This document shows positions 27,276-37,337 of a stretch of 64,000 bases of DNA, piece after piece. Made by a program: the position numbers and the translations under genes. Each line of letters opens with the position of its first letter. Within the stretch, counting starts at the first letter, position 1. The notes beneath the pieces are model-generated. The model was given only the letters and a program-made list of their open reading frames with translations, made no database searches and had not been told where the DNA came from. This stretch comes from Phenylobacterium montanum (GTDB lineage Bacteria; Pseudomonadota; Alphaproteobacteria; Caulobacterales; Caulobacteraceae). The stretch spans positions 4,558,501-4,622,500 of the forward strand of contig NZ_CP073078.1 of assembly GCF_018135625.1 (NCBI RefSeq), in the 5' to 3' direction.

Positions 27276-28142
27276 CTACTGACCGCCGCGGGCCTCGAGG
27301 CGATGCAGCGAAGCTTCGCCATGGTCGATATAGGCCTTGCAGCCGGCGGGATCGATGAAGGGATTGGTCTTCGCTCCGGCCAGCATGGCCTCGCGCTTTT
27401 TCAGCAGGTCGATGAAGCCGCCGTGCGAGGCGAGAAACAGGTCGCAGCGCTGGGCGCGCAGGGTAGCGATCGATCGGGCGAAGTCGGCGCCCAGGTTCGG
27501 ATAGCCCGGATCGCCGGTCAGCCTGTAGCCGGGCAGGAGGGTCAGGCTGCAGATGAACAGGGCCTGCTTGGCCTGGCCGTCGACCGTGACCGGCAGGGTC
27601 CAGCTGGTGCAGCCCTTGGTGTGGCCGGCGGTGATGTGGGCGGTCAGGGTGACGCCGCCCAGGCTCACCGTATCGCCGTCGTCGATCACCCGGTCGACCT
27701 TGGCCGGTGGAAACATGCGCTTGTGGAAGAAGAAGTCGGTCTCGCCGCCGCTTTCGATCACGGGGGCGTCGCCGCGGCTGATGACCATCTGGGCCCCGGT
27801 CGCCTGCTTCAGCATGGCGAAGGGTCCGGCGTGGTCGAAATGGGCGTGGCTGTTGATCAGGATCTTGATGTCGTGCGGGTCGAAACCCAGGGCGCGGACA
27901 TTGTCCAGCACCATTGGCCCGTTCTTCGGCACGCCGCCGTCCAAGAGGATGTCGCCCTTGGGCGTGACGATCAGGAAGGCCGTCAGCTCCTTGGAACCGA
28001 CATAGTAGAGGTTGTCCGCGATCTTGAACGGCGCCAGCGGCTCTGACCAAAGGTCTTCGCCCGGGACAGCGGCGGGGGCAGGGGTGGCGACGAGGGCTAA
28101 GGCGGCCAGGGCTACAAGGGGGGCGAACAGCCGCAGGAACAT
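27276..28142 (-). CDS. Subclass B3 metallo-beta-lactamase
   Basis: 288 residues with a signal peptide (about 1-25, ending TPAPAA), so periplasmic. The zinc ligands fit subclass B3: HAHFDH (H116-x-H118-x-D120-H121 in standard numbering), H196 in TAGHTKGCTSW, and a C-terminal SHGGF for H263. There is no Cys at position 221, consistent with B3. It resembles chromosomally encoded enzymes such as CAU-1 of Caulobacter. Activity against carbapenems is expected from the family but not proven. Start 28142 gives a clean signal peptide. Same-strand neighbours are infC (upstream) and the MFS transporter (downstream). Confidence 0.88.
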   Translation of the reverse strand: MFLRLFAPLVALAALALVATPAPAAVPGEDLWSEPLAPFKIADNLYYVGSKELTAFLIVTPKGDILLDGGVPKNGPMVLDNVRALGFDPHDIKILINSHAHFDHAGPFAMLKQATGAQMVISRGDAPVIESGGETDFFFHKRMFPPAKVDRVIDDGDTVSLGGVTLTAHITAGHTKGCTSWTLPVTVDGQAKQALFICSLTLLPGYRLTGDPGYPNLGADFARSIATLRAQRCDLFLASHGGFIDLLKKREAMLAGAKTNPFIDPAGCKAYIDHGEASLHRLEARGGQ

Positions 28143-28205
28143 GATCGGACGCCCCCCCAACGCCGCTCCTCCCGGCCTTCACCGGGACGAGCGGAGTAAC
28201 GGATC

Positions 28206-28739
28206 CTAGCGCGGCGCCAGGATCATGATCATCTGGCGGCCTTCCAGGCGGGGTTCGTACTCCACCTTGGCGACGGCCTCGAAGTCGACCTTGACCTGCT
28301 GCAAGAGCTTCATGCCCAGTTCCGGGTGGCGCATCTCGCCGCCGCGGAAACGCATGGTCACCTTGACCTTGTCGCCCTCTTCGAAGAAGCGGTGCATGGC
28401 CTTGGCCTTGACGTCATAGTCGTGCACGTCGATGTTCGGGCGAAGCTTGATCTCCTTGATTTCGACCAGCTTCTGGCGCTTGCGCGCCTCACCCTTCTTC
28501 TTCTGCTCTTGGAACTTGTATTTGCCGTAGTCCAGGATCTTGCAGACCGGCGGATCCGAGTTGGGGGACACCTCCACAAGGTCGAGGCCGGCCTCTTCGG
28601 CGGCTTCCAGGGCGGAGGCGGTCGGCATGATGCCCTGCTTCTCCCCGTGCTCGTCGATCAAAAGGACGCGGGGGACACGGATCTCATCATTGATACGCGG
28701 ACCTTCCTTGGAAGGCGGCGCTTGCATGGGACGGCGAAT
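28206..28739 (-). CDS. infC: Translation initiation factor IF-3 with AUU start codon
   Basis: IF-3 binds the 30S subunit, prevents 70S association and proofreads start codons. The N-terminal domain begins [18 protein letters not shown], the linker is Lys/Arg-rich, and the C-terminal domain contains [18 protein letters not shown] start it at ATT 28739, giving M-R-R-P-M-Q-A, which matches the MRRP start of many alphaproteobacterial IF-3 proteins. AGGAG sits nine bases before ATT but 21 before the downstream ATG 28727. A non-canonical AUU start is the known basis of infC autoregulation in E. coli. From ATT the product is 177 residues. Confidence 0.95.
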   Translation of the reverse strand: MRRPMQAPPSKEGPRINDEIRVPRVLLIDEHGEKQGIMPTASALEAAEEAGLDLVEVSPNSDPPVCKILDYGKYKFQEQKKKGEARKRQKLVEIKEIKLRPNIDVHDYDVKAKAMHRFFEEGDKVKVTMRFRGGEMRHPELGMKLLQQVKVDFEAVAKVEYEPRLEGRQMIMILAPR

Positions 28740-28801
28740 AGTGAGCTTCTCCTGGAGCTGTTGATCTCGTGCGACCGCGGTTCCCGCGGCAGCCTCCCCT
28801 G

Positions 28802-28830
28802 AATATGAAGGACGCCCCCTGTTCCCGCAA
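28802..28830 (-). promoter_or_regulatory. Candidate infC promoter
   Basis: On the reverse strand TTGCGG (28830-28825) is followed after 17 bases by CATATT (28807-28802), a reasonable sigma-70-type pair. The predicted leader of about 55 bases contains a CCGCGG-GAA-CCGCGG hairpin at 28775-28789. Confidence 0.4.
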
Positions 28831-28847
28831 GGCGTCGGCGGACCGGA

Positions 28848-29900
28848 TCAGAGCTGGGCGGGCGCCGGATCGGCGGTACGCGCGCCAGTGTGGGCGCCAA
28901 GACACGCCTCGATCACCGCATCGACCGAAAGATCGTTCAGGTCCTCGACCTTCAGCGAGACCATCCGGGCGCGCGGGCCGCAGTGGGCGGGGTCTGTCAC
29001 GCGCGACATCAGCATGGCTCCCGGCGCGCCCGAATAGGCGATCAGGTGAGTAGGGCCGGTGTCGTTGCCGACGCAGAGGGCGGCGTGCGCGCCCAGCACC
29101 GCCAGTTCCACCAGGCTGGTGCGGCCGGTCAGGTCCACCGCGTCCTTGGCTTCCTCCAGAATGCGGGCCGCCAGTGATCCTTCGGCCTTGGCGCCGACGA
29201 CGCCGGTCTGGATCCCGCGACGGCCCAGTTCGCGGGCCAGGCGGGCGTAGCGCTCGATTGGCCACAGCTTCTCCGGCTTCACTGGCGAGGCGCCGGGAAC
29301 CAGCAGGGCGTAGGGGGCGGAAAGGCCGAACCGCTCGGGGGTGACGGCGCGGCCCTCCTCGGTCTCGGCGGCCCAGGCCATGGAGGGGGCGGGGCCTTCG
29401 CCGAGCTTGTAGGCCGGGGCTATGCCGGCCACATGCAGCTGGTCGGCCAGCTTGTCGAGGTTGTGCAGCTTCTTGCGGTCGGGCCGCGTCTGGCGCAGCG
29501 AAGCGCCGAAGGAGATGCCCGACCAGGCCGGCGGGAAGGGCAGGAACCAGTAGAACATTCGGGTCGAGCGGCTGGTCACCTGCAGGTCGTAGACCCGCTT
29601 GTAGCGACGCTTGCGCAGCCTGCGGGCCAGGGCCAGCTGGGCGGCGAAACCCCTGGCGCGGCCGTCGGTCTCGATCAGGTCGAACAGGCCGGTGGCCTTG
29701 GCTAGCGCGGCGTAAGGAGGGGTGGTCAGCAGAGTGATCTCGGCCTCGGGATGGGCGGCGCGGATCTGCTGGAAGCCGCCGATCGACTGGACGAAATCGC
29801 CCAGGGCGCCGAACTTGAGCACCAGGATGCGCTGGCGCTTGCGCGGGCGGCCGAGGGCGCCGAAGCGTTCGCCCGCCGGGGCTTCGGGCTTGTCGCTCAT
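28848..29900 (-). CDS. Glycosyltransferase family 9 (heptosyltransferase-like)
   Basis: 350 residues of GT-B fold. The N-terminal RILVLKFGALGDFVQS and the C-terminal nucleotide-sugar site CVGNDTGPTHLIAYSGAPG match GT9 heptosyltransferases that add ADP-heptose or related sugars to LPS core. The acceptor is unknown, and some GT9 members act on other glycans. Start 29900 overlaps the stop of the upstream GT4 gene by four bases (ATGA), showing translational coupling. The pair probably builds part of the LPS core or another surface glycan at the cytoplasmic face of the inner membrane. Confidence 0.85.
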   Translation of the reverse strand: MSDKPEAPAGERFGALGRPRKRQRILVLKFGALGDFVQSIGGFQQIRAAHPEAEITLLTTPPYAALAKATGLFDLIETDGRARGFAAQLALARRLRKRRYKRVYDLQVTSRSTRMFYWFLPFPPAWSGISFGASLRQTRPDRKKLHNLDKLADQLHVAGIAPAYKLGEGPAPSMAWAAETEEGRAVTPERFGLSAPYALLVPGASPVKPEKLWPIERYARLARELGRRGIQTGVVGAKAEGSLAARILEEAKDAVDLTGRTSLVELAVLGAHAALCVGNDTGPTHLIAYSGAPGAMLMSRVTDPAHCGPRARMVSLKVEDLNDLSVDAVIEACLGAHTGARTADPAPAQL

Positions 29901-31066
29901 GGCGTCCCCTTGGCGAGCACATTGGCGTAGAGGTTCAGGGTGGCCTCGCACATGGCCTCGACCGAATAGAGCTTGCGGGCCCGGGCGGCGCCGGCATTGC
30001 CGATGGCCGCTCGGCGCGCAGGCGTCAGGGCCATGACCTTGGCGATGGCCTCGGCCCAGGCGTCGGGGTCTCCCGGCGCCACGCGCCAGCCGGTTTCGCC
30101 TTCGGCGACGGTCTCGCGCACGGCCCCGTGGTCGGCGGCCAGCACTGGCCTGCCCATGGCCTGGGGCTCGACGGCGGTGCGCCCGAACGGCTCGGGTTTC
30201 AGGGAAGGGGCGACCACGAGATCGGCCAGCAGATAGGCGGCCGGCATGTCGCTGCAGTGGCCGACCAGCAGCACCTGCTCGCCCAGGCCCGCCGCGGCGA
30301 TGGCGGTTTCAAGCTCCCCACGATAGCCGATCCGCCCCTGGTCGTCGCCGGCGAGAATGATCAGGAAGTCGGACAGGCCCTTCGCCTTCAGCCGCTGGGC
30401 CGCGTCGATGAGCAGTTGCTGGCCCTTCCAGCGGGTCAGGCGCCCGGCCAGCACGATCTTGAACCGCCGGTCGTCCTCGGCGACGCCGAAACTGGCCCTG
30501 AGGGCGGCGAGGCGGGTGGGCGTCACCGCCTTGGGATCGAAACGCACCAGGTCGACGCCGCGGTTGATCGCCACCACCCGGGCCGGGTCGACGCGGTGTT
30601 CGGCCAGGATGTGCTGGCGGGTGTAGTCTGAATTGGCGATCACCGCCGCGCCCTGGGTCATCACCGAATTGTACCAGCGCTTCAGCGGGCTCCTGGCCTC
30701 ATAGACCCCGTGATAGGTGGCGACGAAGGGAACGTTCGCGGCCTTGGCGGCCCAGAGGGCGCTGAACGCTGGGGCGCGGGAGCGGGCGTGCACCAGGCTG
30801 ACCTTCTCGCGCCGGATGAGCTCGCCCAGGCGCAGGGCGTTGCCGAGGATGGTCAGGGGATTCTTGGACTGCATCGGCAGCTCGACCAGCTGGCCGCCGT
30901 TGTCGAACAGGGCGTCGGTCATGCGCCCGCCGCGGGAGGCGACGATCGCCCGGCCGCCGGCGCGCACCACCGCGGCGGCCACATCGAGCGTGGTCTGCTC
31001 CGCCCCGCCGGTTTCCAGTTCCGGCGTGACCTGCAAAAGGGTGAAATCGGCGGGGAGTCGGCTCAC
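29897..31066 (-). CDS. Glycosyltransferase family 4
   Basis: 389 residues of GT-B fold. The N-terminal LLQVTPELETGGAEQTTLDVA and the C-terminal PEPFGRTAVEPQAMGRPV (the E-x7-E retaining GT4 motif) identify the family; VLAGRLTRWKGQQLLIDA is the usual central signature. It is a retaining transferase, probably acting in LPS or envelope polysaccharide assembly. The start is GTG 31066. It overlaps the GT9 gene by ATGA at its 3' end and diverges from an alpha/beta hydrolase gene across 42 bases. Confidence 0.88.
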   Translation of the reverse strand: MSRLPADFTLLQVTPELETGGAEQTTLDVAAAVVRAGGRAIVASRGGRMTDALFDNGGQLVELPMQSKNPLTILGNALRLGELIRREKVSLVHARSRAPAFSALWAAKAANVPFVATYHGVYEARSPLKRWYNSVMTQGAAVIANSDYTRQHILAEHRVDPARVVAINRGVDLVRFDPKAVTPTRLAALRASFGVAEDDRRFKIVLAGRLTRWKGQQLLIDAAQRLKAKGLSDFLIILAGDDQGRIGYRGELETAIAAAGLGEQVLLVGHCSDMPAAYLLADLVVAPSLKPEPFGRTAVEPQAMGRPVLAADHGAVRETVAEGETGWRVAPGDPDAWAEAIAKVMALTPARRAAIGNAGAARARKLYSVEAMCEATLNLYANVLAKGTP

Positions 31067-31108
31067 AACCTAGCCATAGCCGGTTCGGACGAAGGGCGGG
31101 AGTGGGAC

Positions 31109-31855
31109 ATGGCGGCGGAAGTCTGGGGCAGGCTCGAGGCGGACGGGGCCGAGCTGGCCTATCGCAAGGTCGAGGGGCCGGGGCCGACGGTGGTCTGGCT
31201 GGGCGGTTTCCGTTCGGACATGGCCGGGACCAAGGCCCAGGCGCTGGCCGACCGGGCGATGAAGGAAGGGCGCGCCTACCTGCGATTCGACTATTTCGGC
31301 CATGGGGAGTCCGGCGGGGCGTTCGAGGCCGGGACCATCACCCGCTGGCGCGCCGACGCCCTGGCGGCGATCGACCGGCTGACCGAAGGGCCGCTGGTGC
31401 TGGTGGGCTCGTCGATGGGCGGGTGGCTGGCCTGCCTGGCGGCCATGGCCCGGCCGGAGCGGCTGCAGGGCCTGGTGTTGGTCGCACCCGCGGCCGACTT
31501 CACCGAGCGGCTGATGCGGCCGGAAATGGATGCGGCGGCCCAGGCGGAGATGAAGAAGACCGGGATATGGCTGCGCCCCTCGGACTATGGCGATCCCTAT
31601 CCGATCACCCGCGCGCTGCTGGAGGACGGGGCGCGATGGGGGATTCTGCCGGGACCGATTCGCTTGGGCGCGCCGGTTCGCATCCTGCAGGGCGGTGCCG
31701 ATCCCGACGTGCCCTGGCGCCATGCCCTGGCCCTGTCCGAGGCGATCGAGGACGATGATTTGGTGTTCACCCTGGTGCGCGACGGCGATCATCGCCTGTC
31801 GCGGGCAGGGGATCTGGCGCGCCTCGCGGCCGCCGTCGCGGAGGTCGGCGGGTAG
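31109..31855 (+). CDS. Alpha/beta hydrolase
   Basis: 248-residue serine hydrolase. FDYFGHGESGG is the oxyanion/strand-4 region, GSSMGG the nucleophile elbow, and GDHRLSRAGDL near the C-terminus carries the His. Compact esterases and thioesterases of this type (ABHD10/YheT-like) are frequent in alphaproteobacteria; the substrate is unknown. ATG 31109 follows GGGAG by six bases, and although the frame is open back to 30710 that region is the antisense of the GT4 gene. The next gene, a small membrane protein on the other strand, ends 14 bases beyond. Confidence 0.82.
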   Translation: MAAEVWGRLEADGAELAYRKVEGPGPTVVWLGGFRSDMAGTKAQALADRAMKEGRAYLRFDYFGHGESGGAFEAGTITRWRADALAAIDRLTEGPLVLVGSSMGGWLACLAAMARPERLQGLVLVAPAADFTERLMRPEMDAAAQAEMKKTGIWLRPSDYGDPYPITRALLEDGARWGILPGPIRLGAPVRILQGGADPDVPWRHALALSEAIEDDDLVFTLVRDGDHRLSRAGDLARLAAAVAEVGG

Positions 31856-31869
31856 GGCGTCTTCGCCCT

Positions 31870-32010
31870 TCAGACCACGCGCTGAGCCAGCCAGATCAGG
31901 CCGATCCAGAAGGTCGCCGCCAGGGCGGCCGTCATCAGCACGCAGGTAATCGGATTGCGGCGCACATCGTGCGGCGCGGGGCGCAGCTGCGCCTTGGCCA
32001 TGACACGCAT
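31870..32010 (-). CDS. Small single-pass membrane protein (46 aa)
   Basis: A short gene read on the reverse strand: ATG 32010 to TGA 31870, 46 residues. A basic N-terminus (about 1-20) precedes one hydrophobic helix (NPITCVLMTAALAATFWIGL region) ending in QRVV. GAGGA lies nine bases upstream of the ATG; a second in-frame ATG lies at 32001. The AT-rich stretch at 32080-32103 could provide a promoter. Function unknown. It resembles small inner-membrane proteins conserved in close relatives, but I cannot name a family. Confidence 0.6.
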   Translation of the reverse strand: MRVMAKAQLRPAPHDVRRNPITCVLMTAALAATFWIGLIWLAQRVV

Positions 32011-32128
32011 TCAGTCGTTTCCTCGTCGCGCCGTGCGGTCGGACCCGCACGGTCGTTGAAGGAGACGATCTCACGCTCCGCAATTATTGCAATATTTTAA
32101 TGTGACCTGGTCACCCGAAGCGGGCGCA

Positions 32129-33484
32129 TCACGCCGCCGCGCTCTTCACCGCCTGGGCGATGTCCCGCACCACCTGGGCGACCAGCTTGGCGTCGTCGCC
32201 CTCGGCCATCACCCGGATCAGGGGCTCGGTGCCCGAGGCGCGCACCACGATGCGGCCGGAGGAGTTCAGCCGCGCCTCGCCGTCGCTGATCGCCGCCTTG
32301 ACCAGGTCGTGCTCCAGCGGCTTGGCCACGCCGGAGAAGCGGACGTTCTCCAGCTTTTGCGGCACGGGCTCGAACTGGCGGGCGAGTTCGCTCATGCGCT
32401 TGCCGCTCTCGACGATCACCCTCAGCACCTGCAGGGCCGCGATCAGGCCGTCGCCGGTGGTGGAGAAGTCGGACAGGATCACGTGGCCGGACTGCTCGCC
32501 GCCCAGGTTGAAGCCGCCCTCACGCATGCGCTGCATCACATAGCGGTCGCCGACCGCGGTGCGCTCCAGCTTCATCTGACGCTGGCCCAGGAACCGCTCC
32601 AGGCCGAGGTTGGACATCACCGTGGCCACGACCCCGCCGCCCTTCAGCTGGCCGGTGCGGGCCCAGGAATCGGCGATGATGGCCATGATCTGGTCACCAT
32701 CGACCACCTGACCCTTCTCGTCACAGACCACCACCCGGTCGGCGTCGCCGTCCAGGGCGATGCCGATATCGGCGCGGTATTCCTTGACCGCCCGGCTCAT
32801 GGTCTGGGGATAGGTCGAGCCGCATTCCTCGTTGATGTTGAGGCCGTTCGGGCCGACGCCCACCGGGATCACCTCGGCGCCCAGCTCATAGAGCGCGGTA
32901 GGGGCGACCTTGTAGGCGGCGCCGTTGGCGCAATCGATCACGATCCTGAGGCCGTTCAGGCTGAGCTGGCGGGGGAAGGTCGCCTTGACGATCTCTACAT
33001 AGCGGGCCTGAGCGTCGTCGACCCGCAGCACGCGGCCGAGTTCGGCGGGCTGGGCCAAGCCCTCCTGCAGGCCCTCGTCCATGTGGGCCTCGATCTTCAG
33101 CTCCATCTCGTCCGACAGCTTGTAGCCGTCGGGGCCGAACAGCTTGATGCCATTGTCGGCGAAGTCGTTGTGCGAGGCCGAGATCATTACCCCCAGGTCC
33201 GCGCGCATGGAGCGGGTCATCATGGCCACGCCGGGGGTGGGCAGGGGGCCGAACAGGCGCACGTCCATGCCCACGCTGGTGAAGCCCGCCACCAGGGCCG
33301 GCTCGATCATGTAGCCGGAGAGGCGCGTGTCCTTGCCGATCACTACCAGATGGCGGCGGTCGCCCTCGGTGCGGAACAGCTTGCCGGCGGCCAGGCCGAC
33401 GCGCAGCGCCACCTCCGCCGTCATCGGATGGCGGTTGGCCTGGCCACGGATCCCGTCGGTGCCGAAATAGGCCCGCTTGCTCAT
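32129..33484 (-). CDS. glmM: Phosphoglucosamine mutase
   Basis: Converts glucosamine-6-phosphate to glucosamine-1-phosphate on the way to UDP-GlcNAc for peptidoglycan and LPS. The 451 residues start [17 protein letters not shown], have the phospho-serine loop [12 protein letters not shown] near residue 102, the metal-binding DGDADR, the sugar-specificity GGEQSGH, and the phosphate-binding [12 protein letters not shown] at the C-terminus. Start 33484 has GGAGA upstream. It diverges from glmS (the preceding enzyme) with 186 bases between, so both steps of the pathway share one intergenic control region. Confidence 0.96.
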   Translation of the reverse strand: MSKRAYFGTDGIRGQANRHPMTAEVALRVGLAAGKLFRTEGDRRHLVVIGKDTRLSGYMIEPALVAGFTSVGMDVRLFGPLPTPGVAMMTRSMRADLGVMISASHNDFADNGIKLFGPDGYKLSDEMELKIEAHMDEGLQEGLAQPAELGRVLRVDDAQARYVEIVKATFPRQLSLNGLRIVIDCANGAAYKVAPTALYELGAEVIPVGVGPNGLNINEECGSTYPQTMSRAVKEYRADIGIALDGDADRVVVCDEKGQVVDGDQIMAIIADSWARTGQLKGGGVVATVMSNLGLERFLGQRQMKLERTAVGDRYVMQRMREGGFNLGGEQSGHVILSDFSTTGDGLIAALQVLRVIVESGKRMSELARQFEPVPQKLENVRFSGVAKPLEHDLVKAAISDGEARLNSSGRIVVRASGTEPLIRVMAEGDDAKLVAQVVRDIAQAVKSAAA

Positions 33485-33670
33485 CGCTCGTTCTCTCCAC
33501 GCCACCGCCGGACTTGCGGCGCAATGATCGGTAATCGGTTTTTATTCGACCCTTGGTCAGCGAATGCTAAAGGCCGGCGGACCGGCGCCCGCGCCGCCCG
33601 ATTTAAACCACACCGGCGGCCCACGAAAGATCGGCCAGGACCGCCGGCCTCAGCGAGACCTGAAAACCCC

Positions 33671-35487
<1,817 letters not shown>

Positions 35488-35488
<1 letters not shown>

Positions 35489-35508
35489 CGGGGCAAATAT
35501 AGCCCCGC
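35488..35508 (+). terminator. Hairpin at the end of glmS
   Basis: GCGGGGC and GCCCCGC arms (7 bp) enclose the loop aaatata, starting at the last base of the glmS stop codon. No T-run follows, so an intrinsic terminator is only possible, not certain. Confidence 0.4.
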
Positions 35509-35627
35509 CGAGCCCGGGTCCGAAATGATCGGTTGCACATCGAGCGGAATGTCTTTGAGCGATCAGGACGCCAGTGTACGTTCAGGCGCTGGGGAGCGGG
35601 GGCTCCTTGTCTTGCCTTCGGCGTTTC

Positions 35628-36233
35628 ATGGACAATCAGCGCTTCGTTTTGAGCGAGAATTTACGCCATCTACGGGAGCGTCTTCCGCATCTGGATGTGA
35701 AACTGCAGCCCCAGGTCCGGCAGATGATTTCGACGGCGGAGCGGGAACTGGCGCTTTTCGACGCCAGCGAGCAGGGCGCAAGCCATCCCTGGGGGCGGGA
35801 CGATGAGGAGTTGCAGGCCGCGCGCCGCAGGACCCTCGACTGGTTCCACGCCGAGTTCGGTCTCTCCTCGACCCTCGCGTCGCTGATCGATCCGCGTCCC
35901 GGGCTTATGATCGTCGACGTCAATCCGATCTATGCGGCGGCGACCGGCGTCACCCCCGCCGACATCGCTGGCCGGCCTCTCTTCGTCGCTTTCCCCGACG
36001 GCGCCGACGATCCTCAGGCCAATGGTGTCGCCAATCTTTATGCCTCGTTGCGGCGCGTCGCTGCGACCGGCGTCGCCGAAACCATGCCGGTCCAGCGCTA
36101 TGACACGCGCGAACCCGACACCGGCGCCTGGCGAGCGCGCTACTGGAAGATCGAAAACAGCGCCCTCGTGGACGACGCAGGGTGGCTGATCTACCTGCTT
36201 CACCGCGTCGCGGAGGTCGATTCGGCGTCCTGA
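35628..36233 (+). CDS. PAS-domain protein without an output domain
   Basis: About 201 residues. The N-terminal half is helical (residues 1-80). The C-terminal half is a PAS-like sensor domain: PRPGLMIVDVNPIYAAATGVTPADIAGRPLF is the typical opening, and ARYWKIENSALVDDAGWLIYLLHRV is the closing beta strands, as in the sensory part of HWE-type histidine kinases. No kinase, cyclase or DNA-binding domain follows, so it may act through a partner. The start is uncertain: ATG 35628 lacks a ribosome site, while GTG 35574 has AGGA upstream but adds a non-homologous N-terminus. It converges with the epimerase gene. Confidence 0.65.
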   Translation: MDNQRFVLSENLRHLRERLPHLDVKLQPQVRQMISTAERELALFDASEQGASHPWGRDDEELQAARRRTLDWFHAEFGLSSTLASLIDPRPGLMIVDVNPIYAAATGVTPADIAGRPLFVAFPDGADDPQANGVANLYASLRRVAATGVAETMPVQRYDTREPDTGAWRARYWKIENSALVDDAGWLIYLLHRVAEVDSAS

Positions 36234-36254
36234 CAGCGAGCGCTTTCGGCGGCG

Positions 36255-37232
36255 TTATCCGCAGTAGCCGCGATACCAGGCGACGAACCGCTTGAGCCCG
36301 TCCTCGAGCATCACCTTGGGCTCATAGCCGGTCAAAGCCTTCAGGCGGGTGACGTCGGCGAAGGTTGCGGTGACGTCGCCGGGCTGCATGGGCTTCATGA
36401 CCTTCTGGGCCGAGACGCCCAACGCGGTCTCCAGCGCCGCGATCATGTCCATCAAGCCGACCGGCCGGCTGTCGCCGATGTTCAGCACCCGGGGCGCCAG
36501 GGGATCGGGCGGGCGATCCAGCACGCCCACCACCCCGTCGACGATGTCGTCGATATAGGTGAAGTCGCGCGCCATCCGGCCTTCGCCGAACACCTCGATC
36601 GGCTGCCCGGCCAGGATCTTCCGGGTGAAGCTGAAATAGGCCATGTCCGGTCGGCCCCAGGGGCCATAGACGGTGAAAAACCTCAGGCCCGACTGGGGGA
36701 TGGCGTAGAGCCCGGCATAGGCCGCGCTGATCAGCTCGTCCGCCCGCTTGGTCGCCGCATAGAGCGAGCGCGGCGCGTCGGCCGCGTCTTCCTCGCGAAA
36801 GGCGCCGTCCAGGCTGCGCTCGCCATAGACCGAGCTCGACGAAGCGTAGACCAGATGCTGGAAGCCGGGGACATCGCGACAGGCCTCCAGGATCGACAGA
36901 TGTCCGGTCAGGTTGGAGTGGGCGTAGTCGAAGGGATGGTCGATCGACCAGCGCACCCCGGCCTGGGCGGCCAGGTGGACCACGCGCTTGATCCCATGCT
37001 CGCGCACCAGCCGCGCCATGGCCTCAGCGTCGGCGATGTCGGCGCGCACCAGCTGGAAGCGGTTGCGGCCCTCCAGCGTCGCCGCCCGGGCCTCCTTCAG
37101 CGAGACCTCGTAATAGGCGTTGAAGTTGTCGACCCCGATCACGGCCTCGCCGCGGTCCAGCAGGCGCTCGGCCACGGCCCGGCCGATGAAGCCGGCGGCG
37201 CCGGTGACCAGGACGGGGCTGTCTGGGCTCAA
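36255..37232 (-). CDS. NAD-dependent UDP-sugar epimerase (UDP-glucuronate 4-epimerase-like)
   Basis: Extended SDR of about 325 residues. VTGAAGFIGRAV is the NAD-binding loop, VDNFNAYYEVSLKEAR is typical of UDP-glucuronate epimerases, and YASSSSVYGE plus YAATKRADE supply the Ser/Tyr/Lys catalytic set. TVYGPWGRPDMAYFSF matches the substrate loop of the LpsL/Cap1J group. It probably supplies UDP-galacturonate for LPS or capsule. I favour TTG 37232, with AAGGA nine bases upstream; the frame extends to 37289 without a ribosome site. The next gene on the opposite strand starts about 105 bases away. Confidence 0.85.
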   Translation of the reverse strand: MSPDSPVLVTGAAGFIGRAVAERLLDRGEAVIGVDNFNAYYEVSLKEARAATLEGRNRFQLVRADIADAEAMARLVREHGIKRVVHLAAQAGVRWSIDHPFDYAHSNLTGHLSILEACRDVPGFQHLVYASSSSVYGERSLDGAFREEDAADAPRSLYAATKRADELISAAYAGLYAIPQSGLRFFTVYGPWGRPDMAYFSFTRKILAGQPIEVFGEGRMARDFTYIDDIVDGVVGVLDRPPDPLAPRVLNIGDSRPVGLMDMIAALETALGVSAQKVMKPMQPGDVTATFADVTRLKALTGYEPKVMLEDGLKRFVAWYRGYCG

Positions 37233-37337
37233 GTGTTCGTGTCCTTGTGCAGGGCTGCGGCCCCAGCCTAAAGCAGACTCTGCTAACAATGCACCCCACG
37301 CCCGTCAGGACGCTGATGAAGGAAAAGGCCGCTGTCC

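Noticed and set aside
30710-31108. N-terminal extension of the alpha/beta hydrolase
   Set aside because: Overlaps the GT4 gene on the other strand. The start at 31109 has a ribosome site and gives a standard fold.
32087-33670. Long N-terminal extension of glmS (open frame from 32087)
   Set aside because: It lies opposite glmM and is composed of antisense-type sequence; the true start is the MCGIIGIVG methionine at 33671.
33485-33670. glmS ribozyme
   Set aside because: No conserved glmS ribozyme core was visible, and such ribozymes are not expected in this lineage.
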